A stretch of 17,656 nucleotides of DNA from Planctomycetota bacterium (GCA_024278415.1 JAJRTI010000527.1:1-17656), one strand, 5' to 3'; positions 1-7,090 are shown, counted from the stretch's first letter. Numbers and translations: made by a program. The notes: generated from the sequence alone by a model not told the origin.

Positions 1-59
1 CAGGGTTGCGAGCTTCGCTCGCGAACCCTGGGCTGATATCCGGAATCCCGTTGGGATTC
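1..59. repeat. Pair of intergenic hairpins (30 nt and 17 nt)
   Basis: Positions 1-30 form a near-perfect hairpin: a 7-bp outer stem (CAGGGTT/AACCCTG), one bulged G, a 6-bp inner stem (GCGAGC/GCTCGC) and loop TTC. Positions 43-59 form a second hairpin with stem GAATCCC/GGGATTC and loop GTT. Neither is followed by a T-run, so they are unlikely to be intrinsic terminators. The stems resemble other short GC-rich palindromes with a TTC-type loop in this window (1949-1963, 17053-17067), which suggests a dispersed repeat family. The element may continue to the left of the window. Confidence 0.7.
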
Positions 60-161
60 AGATACCCCAGCACGCGGCGTTGCACGGAAGCTTTGACAGT
101 ATTCCGGTACCTGGCTGTTGCACTTGGCTGAAGTGTTACAAAAAGAAGAAGCTGCTTGCCC

Positions 162-231
162 GGAGCGGACGGCCTTCGCCGTCCGTCGGAACGCGAAGGC
201 GTTCCGCTCCTGGGTTGCGGGCGCAGCCCGC
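162..231. repeat. Cluster of three perfect hairpins
   Basis: There are three adjacent perfect palindromes: 166-185 (8-bp stem, CGGACGGC), 187-206 (8-bp stem, CGGAACGC) and 217-231 (6-bp stem GCGGGC, loop GCA). The first two also pair with each other over roughly 20 bp, because GGAGCGGA at 162-169 is complementary to TCCGCTCC at 202-209. The block can therefore fold either as two small hairpins or as one large one. No open frame explains it. It directly abuts the 3' end of the brnT remnant, as if it had inserted there or replaced what followed. Confidence 0.75.
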
Positions 232-235
232 CTGG

Positions 236-412
236 TCTTTCATATGTCTCGATCTCCTCGTTTCGGGATCGCCGAACGGAGATAATCCCAACGCGCTTTC
301 CCCGGTAGGGGATGACGCCGGACCCGTGTTTTCCGGCAAGCATGCCGATCTCGAGGAACCGTGGTTCGTCTTCGCGCGCGGGCAGCATCTCCGCATTGCG
401 GTTTCATGAGCC
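236..412 (-). pseudogene. Remnant of a BrnT-family toxin gene
   Basis: On the minus strand, after a TGA at 406-404, one frame reads RNAEMLPAREDEPRFLEIGM, then LAGKHGSGVIPYRGKRVGII, then SVRRSRNEEIETYER. This fits the C-terminal half of BrnT RNase toxins, which typically carry E-x-R-x-x-x-IG, then a GKHWSAV-like strand, a YRG turn, IISxRRSR and a final E-x-Y. The preceding residues (HET) lie in the neighbouring frame, so a one-base shift separates the pieces. The N-terminal third is missing: upstream sequence is already the 3' end of rsgA. No BrnA antitoxin follows; a hairpin cluster lies where it would be expected. I read this as a dead, truncated and frameshifted toxin-antitoxin remnant. BrnT identity is by motif recognition only. 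Confidence 0.6.
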
Positions 413-436
413 GGCCGCGGACGAAAGACCCGTCGC

Positions 437-1375
437 TCACAACGTGCGGCCGCCGTAGTTGCGGTGCTCTTCGAGGTGCTCGCGGATACGCACGTAGCTG
501 TCGTATCGGGTCTGGGCGATGCGGCCTTGCTCGACCGCGGCGCGCACCGCGCAGCCGGGCTCATGCCGGTGCGAGCAGCCGGGGAACTTGCACTCCTGCA
601 CCGACTCCACAAACTCCGGGAAGCAGCCGTCAATCTCTTCCGGGAGCACGTCCCACAACGCGAACTCGCGCACGCCGGGCGTGTCCGCGATCCAGCCGCC
701 GAAGCTGAGGGGGTGGCGGGTCACGCGCGTCGTCGTGTGCTTGCCCTTCTCCGTGGCTTTGCTAACGCGGGCGACCTTCAGGTCCAGCCCGGGTTCGAGC
801 GCGTTGATCAGCGACGACTTGCCCACGCCGGACTGGCCAGCGATGACGGTGAACTTGTTGCGCAACACCTCGCGCAACTCGTCCAGCCCCGCGCCCGTGG
901 TGGCGCTAGTGAGCAGCACGTGATAGCCCGCGGACTCGTAGACCGCGCGTAGCTCCTCGTGCGTGCTGCTCTTCTTGGCCAGGTCGATCTTGTTCAGCGC
1001 GAGCACCGCGGAGAGCAGGCCGTTCTCTGCGGCGATCAGGTAGCGGTCGATCAGGCCTGGTTTGGGCTTGGGCTGGCGCACGGACGTGACGATGAGGAGC
1101 TGGTCCGCGTTGGCCACGATCACCTGCTCGACGTCGCCGTAGTTTTTCGCGGGCCTGGACAGCTTCGTGCGCCGCGGGAGGACCTCCGTGATCGAGCCCG
1201 TTCCGTCGGCCCCCAACTCGACAACCACTTCGTCGCCAACCGCGACGGGATGCAGTTCGCGGCGCTCGCCCTCCTTGAGTTTGCCGCGCATCTCACAGGG
1301 GACTACCTGTCCGCCGCACGCGACATGGCACGTCCCCCCGAGGATGGAGCAAACGATACCTTGCAGATTGCTCAT
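437..1375 (-). CDS. rsgA: Ribosome small-subunit-dependent GTPase A (RsgA)
   Basis: RsgA is a cytoplasmic circularly permuted GTPase that checks late 30S subunit maturation. The 312-residue product has the family layout: an N-terminal OB fold, then GTPase motifs in permuted order, with G4 (NKID) first, G1 (GQSGVGKSSL) next and G3 (DTPGVRE) after it. A C-terminal zinc knuckle, C-x4-C-x-H-x5-C in form (CKFPGCSHRHEPGC), completes it. An upstream GTG at 1423 would add 16 residues. I prefer the ATG at 1375, because a TATAAT box at 1440-1435 would put the transcript start about five bases from that GTG. No strong Shine-Dalgarno site is visible for either start. The gene is transcribed divergently from the cobalamin-riboswitch unit and appears monocistronic. 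The brnT remnant follows immediately. Confidence 0.95.
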   Translation of the reverse strand: MSNLQGIVCSILGGTCHVACGGQVVPCEMRGKLKEGERRELHPVAVGDEVVVELGADGTGSITEVLPRRTKLSRPAKNYGDVEQVIVANADQLLIVTSVRQPKPKPGLIDRYLIAAENGLLSAVLALNKIDLAKKSSTHEELRAVYESAGYHVLLTSATTGAGLDELREVLRNKFTVIAGQSGVGKSSLINALEPGLDLKVARVSKATEKGKHTTTRVTRHPLSFGGWIADTPGVREFALWDVLPEEIDGCFPEFVESVQECKFPGCSHRHEPGCAVRAAVEQGRIAQTRYDSYVRIREHLEEHRNYGGRTL

Positions 1376-1434
1376 AGAGTCCAGGGCATGGCGCTTGGGG
1401 TACGTGGATGACACTTCGGTCACAGAAGGCCCAG

Positions 1435-1463
1435 ATTATACCCGTGCCCTGCGCGAGCCGCAA
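1435..1463 (-). promoter_or_regulatory. Probable sigma-70 promoter of rsgA
   Basis: Reading the minus strand, TTGCGG (1463-1458) and a perfect TATAAT (1440-1435) are separated by 17 nt. Transcription would start near 1428, giving a leader of about 50 nt before the ATG at 1375. The -35 box is only a partial match. Confidence 0.55.
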
Positions 1464-1509
1464 GGAGAGGAGGAACGTTGGGGTCCAGGAGCGTAGGGCA
1501 TTTTCCGGG

Positions 1510-1538
1510 TTGACAGGGCCATCGGCCGGCGCTATAAT
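1510..1538 (+). promoter_or_regulatory. Consensus sigma-70 promoter for the cobalamin riboswitch/receptor unit
   Basis: TTGACA (1510-1515) and TATAAT (1533-1538) are both perfect and are separated by exactly 17 nt. Transcription would begin near 1545, about 20 nt before the riboswitch aptamer. A promoter this strong fits control by a downstream RNA switch rather than by initiation. Confidence 0.88.
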
Positions 1539-1565
1539 CCCGACCCTTTGACAATTTGACGACAC

Positions 1566-1755
1566 GGTTCACAGGCGCCTGCGCGCTGCGCGCAGGCAAG
1601 AGGGAAGTCCGAGCAACTCGGCTAATCGAGTTGTAACGGCGCGGACCCGCCGCTGTGACCGGTGACGAAAGCCGCATGATCCACTGCCCCGAATGCTTCG
1701 GGATGGGAAGGAGCGGCGAGTAGGACGACCCGGGAGCCAGAAGACCTGCCTGCGA
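1566..1755 (+). promoter_or_regulatory. Cobalamin (B12) riboswitch aptamer
   Basis: The segment carries the conserved landmarks of the adenosylcobalamin riboswitch in order. AGAGGGAAGTCCG lies near 1600. GGACCCGCCGCTGTGA lies near 1640. GGGATGGGAAGGAG follows around 1700. The B12 box, AGCCAGAAGACCTGCC, is at 1735-1750. Early in the segment a perfect hairpin (GCCTGCGCG/CGCGCAGGC) forms a peripheral stem. Cobalamin binding is expected to switch off the downstream receptor gene. An extra hairpin at 1767-1790 (ACCTTCT/AGAAGGT) and the terminator at 1860-1894 lie between aptamer and gene, and probably form the expression platform. Exact aptamer ends are approximate. Confidence 0.93.
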
Positions 1756-1859
1756 ACTGGACGCGAACCTTCTTCGGGACATGAGAAGGTGCGGCCGCGA
1801 CGATCTGCCTGGCCACGGCGACGAAGTTCGCCCAAGGCCGCCGGCTCGGCGTAACCATA

Positions 1860-1894
1860 CCCCGAATTTCTCTCGAAGAGGTTCGGGGTTTTTT
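1860..1894 (+). terminator. Intrinsic terminator of the riboswitch expression platform
   Basis: A 7-bp stem CCCCGAA (1860-1866) / TTCGGGG (1882-1888), with an inner CTCT/AGAG extension, is followed directly by six T residues (1889-1894). It lies after the aptamer and about 90 nt before the receptor start codon. The obvious model is transcription attenuation when cobalamin is bound. The competing antiterminator pairing was not worked out here. Confidence 0.88.
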
Positions 1895-1948
1895 GGTTCT
1901 GCCCGCCGGGCCGTTTCGGTCGCCCCGTCGGCTTGGGCGGGACTGGTG

Positions 1949-1963
1949 GGCGGCTTCGCCGCC
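1949..1963 (+). promoter_or_regulatory. Hairpin just upstream of the receptor ribosome-binding site
   Basis: GGCGGC-TTC-GCCGCC is a perfect 6-bp hairpin ending 7 nt before the AAGGAG ribosome-binding site (1971-1976) of the receptor gene. It may keep the start region accessible or may be a copy of the short TTC-loop palindromes seen elsewhere in the window. No function is demonstrated. Confidence 0.45.
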
Positions 1964-1984
1964 ATAATTGAAGGAGTGTTGCCG

Positions 1985-4240
1985 ATGTTGCGTCGAGTAT
2001 GTTGGTTGGCGTGCGTCGTTTGGATGGGGTCGTGGTCCGCGCCCGCGAGCGCCGCGGACGCGCCGGAGAAGCCCAAGCCGGCCCCGGGCGAAAACAGTGC
2101 GGATAAAGCAGCGACCACAGACGAAAAGGCCGCGTCGCCCAAGCCGGCAGGCGCCGGCGAGGAAGCGAAAAAGGCCGAGGCCCCGCCCTTTGACCTGGGT
2201 AAGATCGTCATCACCCCCGCGCTACGCAAGATGATGCTGAAAGACAGCCCGGGCACAGTGACGGTGATCGACGGCGAGGAGATTCAGGCGCAGGCCAATG
2301 CCATAGGCGACGTGGGCCCCTCGATGGATCGGCAGACGGGCGTGCGTGTACAACGCTACGGCGCCATGGGCGCGACCGCCAGTGTCCGGCTCCGCGGGAC
2401 GATGTCGTCCCAAGCACTGGTGTTGGTCGACGGCCGGCCCGTGAACTCGCCTTCCCTCGCCGCGGCCGACTTGTCGTGGCTCACCGCGGACATGATCGAG
2501 CGTGTCGAGATCGTGCGCGGCCCCATGTCGCCGCTGTACGGCGGCAACGCGGTCGGCGGCGTGGTCAACATCATCACCCGGCGGCCGCCGAAAGAGTGGA
2601 CGGGCAGTGTGTCCACCTCGTACGGCACCGACGCGACGAGCATCAACTCTTTCCTGTTCGGAGGCTCCGCCGGCCGGTTCGGGTTTATCGTCCAAGGCCA
2701 CTACCGCAAGAACAACGGCACGCGTGGCGGCGAATTCAACAACGACGAATACTGGCAGAAAGAAATCCGCACCGCGCTCACGTTTGACGTGACGGACGAT
2801 ATCCTCCTGACCGTGGACCTGGGGGCCAACGAATCGTGGCTCGAAATGCCGGGCGCGCGCCCCGCGGAGCAGCACGACCGATGGGGCGATTCGAGCGGGC
2901 TCTGGGGCTACCCCGACCCGCGTATCTCCGACGACTGGGCGAGCACGGGCTTCGACCACCAGCGCTCCCAACGCTACTCCGGCTCCGTCAGCCTCGAGGC
3001 CGACAACTGGAAGGTCGCGGCCTGGCGCAACGAATGGACCGACAACGTGTGGATGCAATCGGTCGTCACGTATTATCCGCCGCCGACCTACTCGCCCACC
3101 CAAGGCGACCAGTACTATTCCAATCGTTTCCGCACGTACATGTACGGCCTTGATGGAAACTACACCTTGCCGGAAGTATGGCGCAACACCGTCACGGTCG
3201 GCGGTTCGTATCGACGCGAAAACTTCCGCGTCTTCTCCAAGCAGTATAACGCCCCCAACGCGTTCTATACCGACCTCGTTCCCGACCAGGTCAACGCCGA
3301 CTGGCAAGACACCCGGCGCACGTGGTCTTTCTTCGTACAGGATGAAATCGACCTCGACCCGCTCACCATCACACTGGGCGCGCGGCGCGACATGCCCAAC
3401 GATTACGCCAGCAAATGGACGTATCGCGCGCTGGGAGTGTTGGACGTGACCGACACGACGCGGCTGCGCGCGGGGTACGGCCAGGCCTACCGGCCCCCCA
3501 GCCTCAACGACGTGGCATGGCCGCAAAGCGACTTCGCCCAAGGCAACTCCGACCTGGAGCCGGAGTGGTCGTGGTCGTGGGAGGCCGGCGTTGAGCAGGA
3601 GATCGGCAAGTTCGCCGTCACCCGCCTTACGTACTGGCAGCAAAAGGTCAACAAGATGATCATTTGGGCGCCCACCGGCTCGGCCGGGCCCTATGGCCCG
3701 CGGTGGCAGCCGGACAACGCCGACATGGTGCGCATCCACGGCATCGAATGGGCGAACCAAGTCAAGCTGATCGAGAACCTCACGGGAACCGTCGGCCTCA
3801 CGTACTTCCTGAAGCGCAAACAGAAGATGCACGAACTCGTCAACGGCATGACCAACCAAATGGTCGAGCGCAACCGGCAGATGAGCAATACGCCGGTGTA
3901 TACCCTGGACATGGGCCTGGATTGGGCCGATGTGTTTGGCGTGGAAGGGCTGCATGTCAACGCGGACGGCGTGTTCGTCGGCCGCCGCGAGCGCTACTTT
4001 GCGGACTACACGAACTACTCCAACATCACCTACCACCGCAAGACGCTCAGCCCCTATTTCTTGCTCAACCTCAAAGTGTCGCATGCCATTCAGACCGGCA
4101 AGGTCAAGTGGACGATCTTTGTGGTCGTGAACAATCTGACGGACAACAAGTATGCGACGCAGTTCGGAAGCAGCTATTATGACCGGAACTACCCGGCTCC
4201 CGGCCGCACGTTTCTCCTCGGCGTGTCGGGCGAGTACTAA
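1985..4240 (+). CDS. TonB-dependent outer-membrane receptor, probable cobalamin transporter (BtuB-like)
   Basis: The product is a 751-residue outer-membrane beta-barrel that would import a scarce ligand using TonB energy. The cobalamin riboswitch points to B12 or another corrinoid. The chosen ATG has AAGGAG at 1971-1976, 8 nt upstream, and is followed by a signal peptide (residues 1-23, cut after ASA). An Ala/Lys/Pro-rich linker leads to a TonB box (IVITPA, about residues 74-79). The plug domain then shows VRLRG, LVLVDGRPVN and the strongly conserved VEIVRGPMSPLYGGNAVGGVVNIITR. The rest is aromatic-rich barrel strand, including an AGYGQAYRPPSLND segment typical of these receptors, and ends in GRTFLLGVSGEY. 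The long charged linker before the TonB box is unusual. The ligand rests on the riboswitch: the barrel sequence alone does not distinguish B12 from a siderophore. Confidence 0.92.
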   Translation: MLRRVCWLACVVWMGSWSAPASAADAPEKPKPAPGENSADKAATTDEKAASPKPAGAGEEAKKAEAPPFDLGKIVITPALRKMMLKDSPGTVTVIDGEEIQAQANAIGDVGPSMDRQTGVRVQRYGAMGATASVRLRGTMSSQALVLVDGRPVNSPSLAAADLSWLTADMIERVEIVRGPMSPLYGGNAVGGVVNIITRRPPKEWTGSVSTSYGTDATSINSFLFGGSAGRFGFIVQGHYRKNNGTRGGEFNNDEYWQKEIRTALTFDVTDDILLTVDLGANESWLEMPGARPAEQHDRWGDSSGLWGYPDPRISDDWASTGFDHQRSQRYSGSVSLEADNWKVAAWRNEWTDNVWMQSVVTYYPPPTYSPTQGDQYYSNRFRTYMYGLDGNYTLPEVWRNTVTVGGSYRRENFRVFSKQYNAPNAFYTDLVPDQVNADWQDTRRTWSFFVQDEIDLDPLTITLGARRDMPNDYASKWTYRALGVLDVTDTTRLRAGYGQAYRPPSLNDVAWPQSDFAQGNSDLEPEWSWSWEAGVEQEIGKFAVTRLTYWQQKVNKMIIWAPTGSAGPYGPRWQPDNADMVRIHGIEWANQVKLIENLTGTVGLTYFLKRKQKMHELVNGMTNQMVERNRQMSNTPVYTLDMGLDWADVFGVEGLHVNADGVFVGRRERYFADYTNYSNITYHRKTLSPYFLLNLKVSHAIQTGKVKWTIFVVVNNLTDNKYATQFGSSYYDRNYPAPGRTFLLGVSGEY

Positions 4241-4277
4241 ACGCCTAGCCAAGTGTTTCTGCTCTGCCCGTCGGCCC

Positions 4278-4316
4278 AGGCCGGCTTGCTGACAACCTCA
4301 GCAAGCCGGCCTCTTT
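4278..4316 (+). terminator. Strong 15-bp hairpin after the receptor gene (probable terminator)
   Basis: AGGCCGGCTTGCTGA (4278-4292) pairs perfectly with 4298-4312 across loop CAACC, followed by CTTT. The T-run is short, so termination may be partial. It could cap the receptor mRNA while letting some transcripts read into exbB. A weak promoter-like pair (TTGCTC 4315-4320, TATGAT 4337-4342, spacer 16) lies just beyond. Confidence 0.65.
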
Positions 4317-4410
4317 GCTCCCGGCCCGGCGATGGTTATGATGAACGAGCCGCGCGCGGCCTGGCCGCCCATGCGCGCGTATCCACGATCTCTCAAGGAG
4401 TCGGATCTCC

Positions 4411-5022
4411 ATGTACGACATGATCGCCAAAGGCGGGGTATTGATGTGGCCCCTCCTGTTATGCTCGGTGCTCGCCATCGCCATCGTCATTGACCGATTC
4501 TTCGTCGTGCGCGCGGCCCGGCGCAACGTGGCCGCGGTATGCCGGCCGGCGACGGACGCAGTGTTCGATGGCGACCCGGCCGCCGGGCGCACGATCTGCG
4601 AGCGCACGCCCGGCCCCGCGGCCACGGTGCTGGCCGGCGTCATCGAGGCCCTGAGCGCCGGCCGCATCCATGCTGAGGGCGTCGCGTCCAGGCTGGGCAC
4701 CGGGATGTTGCGAGACCTCGAACACCGCCTCCGCGCGCTGGGCACGATCGCCAACGTCACCCCTCTCATTGGATTGCTCGGCACCGTGACCGGCATGATC
4801 CGCGCGTTCATGAAAATCCAGGAGCTGAACGGACGTGTCAACGCGTCCGTGCTCGGCGGCGGCATCGGCGAGGCCCTCATCACCACCGCGGCAGGCCTCA
4901 TCGTCGCCATCCCTTCGCTGGTCGCCTACTACTACTTCGAAGGACAGATCGACGACATCGCCGTGGAAACCCAGAGTGCCGCGGCTGAAATCATCGAGAC
5001 CCTCCAGGCCGATCGGTCATGA
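4411..5022 (+). CDS. exbB: ExbB/TolQ-type proton channel protein
   Basis: ExbB is the inner-membrane pentamer that, with ExbD, turns proton flow into TonB movement. The 203-residue product shows three membrane segments: about 10-33 (MWPLLLCSVLAIAIVIDRFF), 109-130 and 150-173. The family signature TPLIGLLGTVTGMIRAF lies in the second, and GGGIGEALITTAAGLIVAIP in the third. The cytoplasmic stretch between the first two contains LEHRLRALGTIANV, also typical. AAGGAG at 4395-4400 is a good ribosome-binding site 10 nt before the ATG. The stop overlaps the exbD start (ATGA), indicating translational coupling. TolQ or MotA-like roles are less likely because exbD, tonB and a TonB receptor are adjacent. 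Confidence 0.92.
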   Translation: MYDMIAKGGVLMWPLLLCSVLAIAIVIDRFFVVRAARRNVAAVCRPATDAVFDGDPAAGRTICERTPGPAATVLAGVIEALSAGRIHAEGVASRLGTGMLRDLEHRLRALGTIANVTPLIGLLGTVTGMIRAFMKIQELNGRVNASVLGGGIGEALITTAAGLIVAIPSLVAYYYFEGQIDDIAVETQSAAAEIIETLQADRS

Positions 5023-5435
5023 TCCAGTTCGAACGCCGCAAGCGCATCTACGAGCGCTTCAACATCGCGCCTCTCATCGACGTGGTGCTGTTGCTGCTTA
5101 TCTTCTTCATGCTCTCCGCCCACTTCGTCACGCAGCCCGGGCTCAAGCTCTCCCTGCCCGAGTCCACCACCGCCCAGCCACAAGAAGAGCAGGACATCGT
5201 GGTCTACATGAGCCAGGACGGCCGCATTGTGCTCGATGGCCAAACCGTTGCCCTCGAACGCCTGGCCGACGTGTTGAAAGACCGTCTCGCCAAGAGCGAC
5301 CGCAAGCGGGTCGTCGTCAAGCCCGACGCCCACGTCGCGGTCGGCGCGCTCGTGCGGGTCATGGACGCGGCTCGCTCGGCCAAGGCCGACGACGTGGTGC
5401 TCGCCACGCAAACGCCTCCGCCCGCCAAGCCATGA
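5019..5435 (+). CDS. exbD: ExbD/TolR-type energy-transducing protein
   Basis: The 138-residue product is a single-pass inner-membrane protein that partners ExbB. Its N-terminal helix, NIAPLIDVVLLLLIFFML, contains Asp21, equivalent to the essential proton-carrying aspartate of ExbD (Asp25 in E. coli). The periplasmic part ends with KSDRKRVVVKPDAHVAVGAL and VRVMDAARSAKADDV, as in family members. The gene overlaps exbB by ATGA at its start and tonB by ATGA at its end, so the three are very likely translated as a coupled set in fixed ratio. The length is normal for ExbD. Confidence 0.93.
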   Translation: MIQFERRKRIYERFNIAPLIDVVLLLLIFFMLSAHFVTQPGLKLSLPESTTAQPQEEQDIVVYMSQDGRIVLDGQTVALERLADVLKDRLAKSDRKRVVVKPDAHVAVGALVRVMDAARSAKADDVVLATQTPPPAKP

Positions 5436-6379
5436 CGCCTTACGCCCATCGCTCTCTCGCCGCGCCGCTCGCCCTCTCGCTCGCGTTGCACGTGGGCATC
5501 ATCGTGGGGCCGTGGAAGTTCTGGCCGACTTGGCCCAAGCCGCGGCCGCCAGAAGAGCCGAAAGTCGTCTGGGTCGCTTTGCCCGCCGCGCTCCCCAAGC
5601 CCGCTCAGATCGTCGAAGAGAAAGAAAAGATCGCCGCAGAAAAGCCGGCCCCTGAGCCCAAGGAAACCGCGCCCGCCGACGAACGGGCGGAGGAAGTCCA
5701 GACCCACGCACCCCAGGAAGAGGACGCCGCGGAGAGCTTCCCGGAAGACGAACCCGATCTCGACGTCCCCGATGACGCGGCCGCGGAGCCCGAAGCCCAG
5801 CCGCGGCCGAACCCGGCTCCGCCGCCCAAGCCAGAACCCAAACCGCAGCCGCAACCCCAAGCGAAACCCGCCCCTGAGGCTCCGCCTGAGCCGAAGTTCG
5901 AACCCAACCCCGAACCCGCACCGGAGCCGCCGCCTCCGGCCGAACCGAAGCCCGTTCCCCCGCCCGCGGCCCAGCCGCCGGCCCCAACGCAGCCCGCGCC
6001 TGTCGCCAAGCCGACGCCACAGCCCAAGCCGCCCCAACCCCGGCCCGCCGCGCCCGCGCCGCAAGCCCGAGAAGCCGCAAAAGCCCGGCTGCTCTACCAG
6101 ACCAACGTGAAGCGCCGCATCCAGCGCGCGCTGCGATACCCCCGCCGCGCCCGGCGCAAGAGACGACGCGGCCAGGCGCGCGTCATGCTCACGATTCGCC
6201 GCGGCGGCGCGTTGGCCCACGTTCTCGTGCAGCAGTCTTCCGGCTATCGCCCGTTCGACCAGGAGGCGATCAAGGCCGTGCGCCGCGCCGCACCCTTCGG
6301 CCCCGCGCCCAAGTCCCTCCCTGGCGACCCCATCCGCATGATCGTCACCATTCTTTTCGAACCTCCGCCGGGTGATTGA
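5432..6379 (+). CDS. tonB: TonB energy-transducing protein
   Basis: TonB spans the periplasm and transmits energy from ExbB/ExbD to outer-membrane receptors. The 315-residue product has an N-terminal membrane anchor with Ser16 and His20 (LSLALHVGIIVG), the same spacing and numbering as the functionally critical Ser16/His20 of E. coli TonB. A very long Pro/Glu/Lys/Ala-rich linker follows (about 30-205). The C-terminal TonB domain (about 215-315) shows RALRYPRRARRKRRRGQA, VQQSSGYRPFDQEAIKAV and APFGPAP. The open frame extends far upstream, but that part overlaps exbB and exbD and is not coding. The true start is the ATG overlapping the exbD stop. With the receptor just upstream, this is likely a dedicated TonB, though it could serve other receptors. 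Confidence 0.93.
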   Translation: MTPYAHRSLAAPLALSLALHVGIIVGPWKFWPTWPKPRPPEEPKVVWVALPAALPKPAQIVEEKEKIAAEKPAPEPKETAPADERAEEVQTHAPQEEDAAESFPEDEPDLDVPDDAAAEPEAQPRPNPAPPPKPEPKPQPQPQAKPAPEAPPEPKFEPNPEPAPEPPPPAEPKPVPPPAAQPPAPTQPAPVAKPTPQPKPPQPRPAAPAPQAREAAKARLLYQTNVKRRIQRALRYPRRARRKRRRGQARVMLTIRRGGALAHVLVQQSSGYRPFDQEAIKAVRRAAPFGPAPKSLPGDPIRMIVTILFEPPPGD

Positions 6380-6431
6380 ACTGAAGAGCGGATTCCAAGG
6401 CGAAGGCCTCGCCGCTGGCAATTTCGCGACC

Positions 6432-6460
6432 TTGACATGGACCCGCGCGATCCGTATACT
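6432..6460 (+). promoter_or_regulatory. Consensus sigma-70 promoter upstream of tRNA-Arg
   Basis: TTGACA (6432-6437) and TATACT (6455-6460) are separated by 17 nt. Transcription would start near 6467, about 11 nt before the mature tRNA. It is well placed to drive tRNA-Arg, tadA and tRNA-Ser as one transcript. Confidence 0.88.
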
Positions 6461-6477
6461 CTTAAGGCTCAATACGT

Positions 6478-6551
6478 GCGCCCATAGCTCAATTGGATAG
6501 AGTGACGGTCTACGAAACCGTAGGTTGCAGGTTCGAGCCCTGCTGGGCGCG
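6478..6551 (+). tRNA. tRNA-Arg, anticodon ACG (read as ICG)
   Basis: A full cloverleaf can be drawn. The acceptor GCGCCCA (6478-6484) pairs with TGGGCGC (6544-6550). The D stem is GCTC/GAGT. The anticodon stem is ACGGT/ACCGT around loop CTACGAA, with anticodon ACG at 6512-6514. The T stem is GCAGG/CCTGC around TTCGAGC. Position 73 is G, and the 3' CCA is not encoded. A34 in this tRNA is the standard target of TadA, whose gene follows directly. Confidence 0.97.
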
Positions 6552-6593
6552 CCGGACGCCGCTCTTGCCCCTTTTCATCGGGCGAACCAGAGC

Positions 6594-7064
6594 TTGCAGG
6601 AACGCGACGACGATTACTACATGGGCCTCGCACTGCGCGAGGCCCAAGTGGCTTTTGCGCAAGGCGAAGTGCCGATTGGGGCCGTGGTCGTGCATGGGCA
6701 ACGCGTAATCGCCCGTGCGCACAACCAGCGGGAGACGCTGCGAGACCCCACGGCACACGCCGAGATGATCGCGCTCACGCAAGCTGCGGAGTTCCTTGAC
6801 AACTGGCGACTGCTGGAGACCACGCTCTACGTGACCCTCGAACCCTGCGCCATGTGCGCCGGGGCCATCGTGCTGGGACGCGTGCCGCGGTTGGTGTACG
6901 GCGCCACCGATCCCAAGGCTGGCGCATGCGGCACGCTTTACGATATCGTGCGCGATCCGCGGCTCAACCACGTGGTTGACGTGGAGCCGGGTGTACGCGG
7001 CGACGAGTGCTCCAGCCTGTTGCGAGAGTTTTTCCGTGCGCAGCGCGCGGCTGGCAAGAAGTAG
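6594..7064 (+). CDS. tadA: tRNA-specific adenosine deaminase TadA
   Basis: TadA deaminates adenosine 34 to inosine in tRNA-Arg(ACG), letting one tRNA read CGU, CGC and CGA. The product (156 residues from the chosen start) is a cytidine-deaminase-fold zinc enzyme. The motifs are HAE at 55-57 (His ligand and catalytic Glu) and PCAMC at 84-88 (two Cys ligands). EVPIGAVVV near the N terminus and the C-terminal [15 protein letters not shown] are typical. The start is uncertain. The frame is open back into the tRNA, so its first ATG (6525) is inside tRNA-Arg and not credible. TTG at 6594 gives the usual N-terminal helix, with DDYYMGLAL matching HEYWMRHAL of E. coli. ATG at 6621 is the alternative. 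Neither has a strong ribosome-binding site. The gene lies 42 nt after tRNA-Arg and 26 nt before tRNA-Ser. Confidence 0.93.
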   Translation: MQERDDDYYMGLALREAQVAFAQGEVPIGAVVVHGQRVIARAHNQRETLRDPTAHAEMIALTQAAEFLDNWRLLETTLYVTLEPCAMCAGAIVLGRVPRLVYGATDPKAGACGTLYDIVRDPRLNHVVDVEPGVRGDECSSLLREFFRAQRAAGKK

Positions 7065-7090
7065 CGCGCGGCGCGGATCGACGATACCCC

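Noticed and set aside
80..409. 109-codon plus-strand frame at the left edge
   Set aside because: It runs through the hairpin repeats, has low-complexity Arg/Ser/Pro content, and is opposite the brnT remnant.
2222..4252. 676-codon open frame antisense to the TonB receptor gene
   Set aside because: It mirrors the codon-position GC bias of the real gene, its translation shows no domain, and the sense frame has a clear signal peptide, plug and barrel.
4835..5431. Upstream extension of the tonB frame by 199 codons
   Set aside because: It overlaps exbB and exbD in another frame and is very rich in Arg and Pro. The ATG at 5432 gives a proper TonB anchor.
5204..6472. Long minus-strand frame across exbD and tonB, rich in Gly, Arg and Leu
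   Set aside because: It is the complement of the Pro-rich tonB linker. The repetitive composition is a shadow effect.
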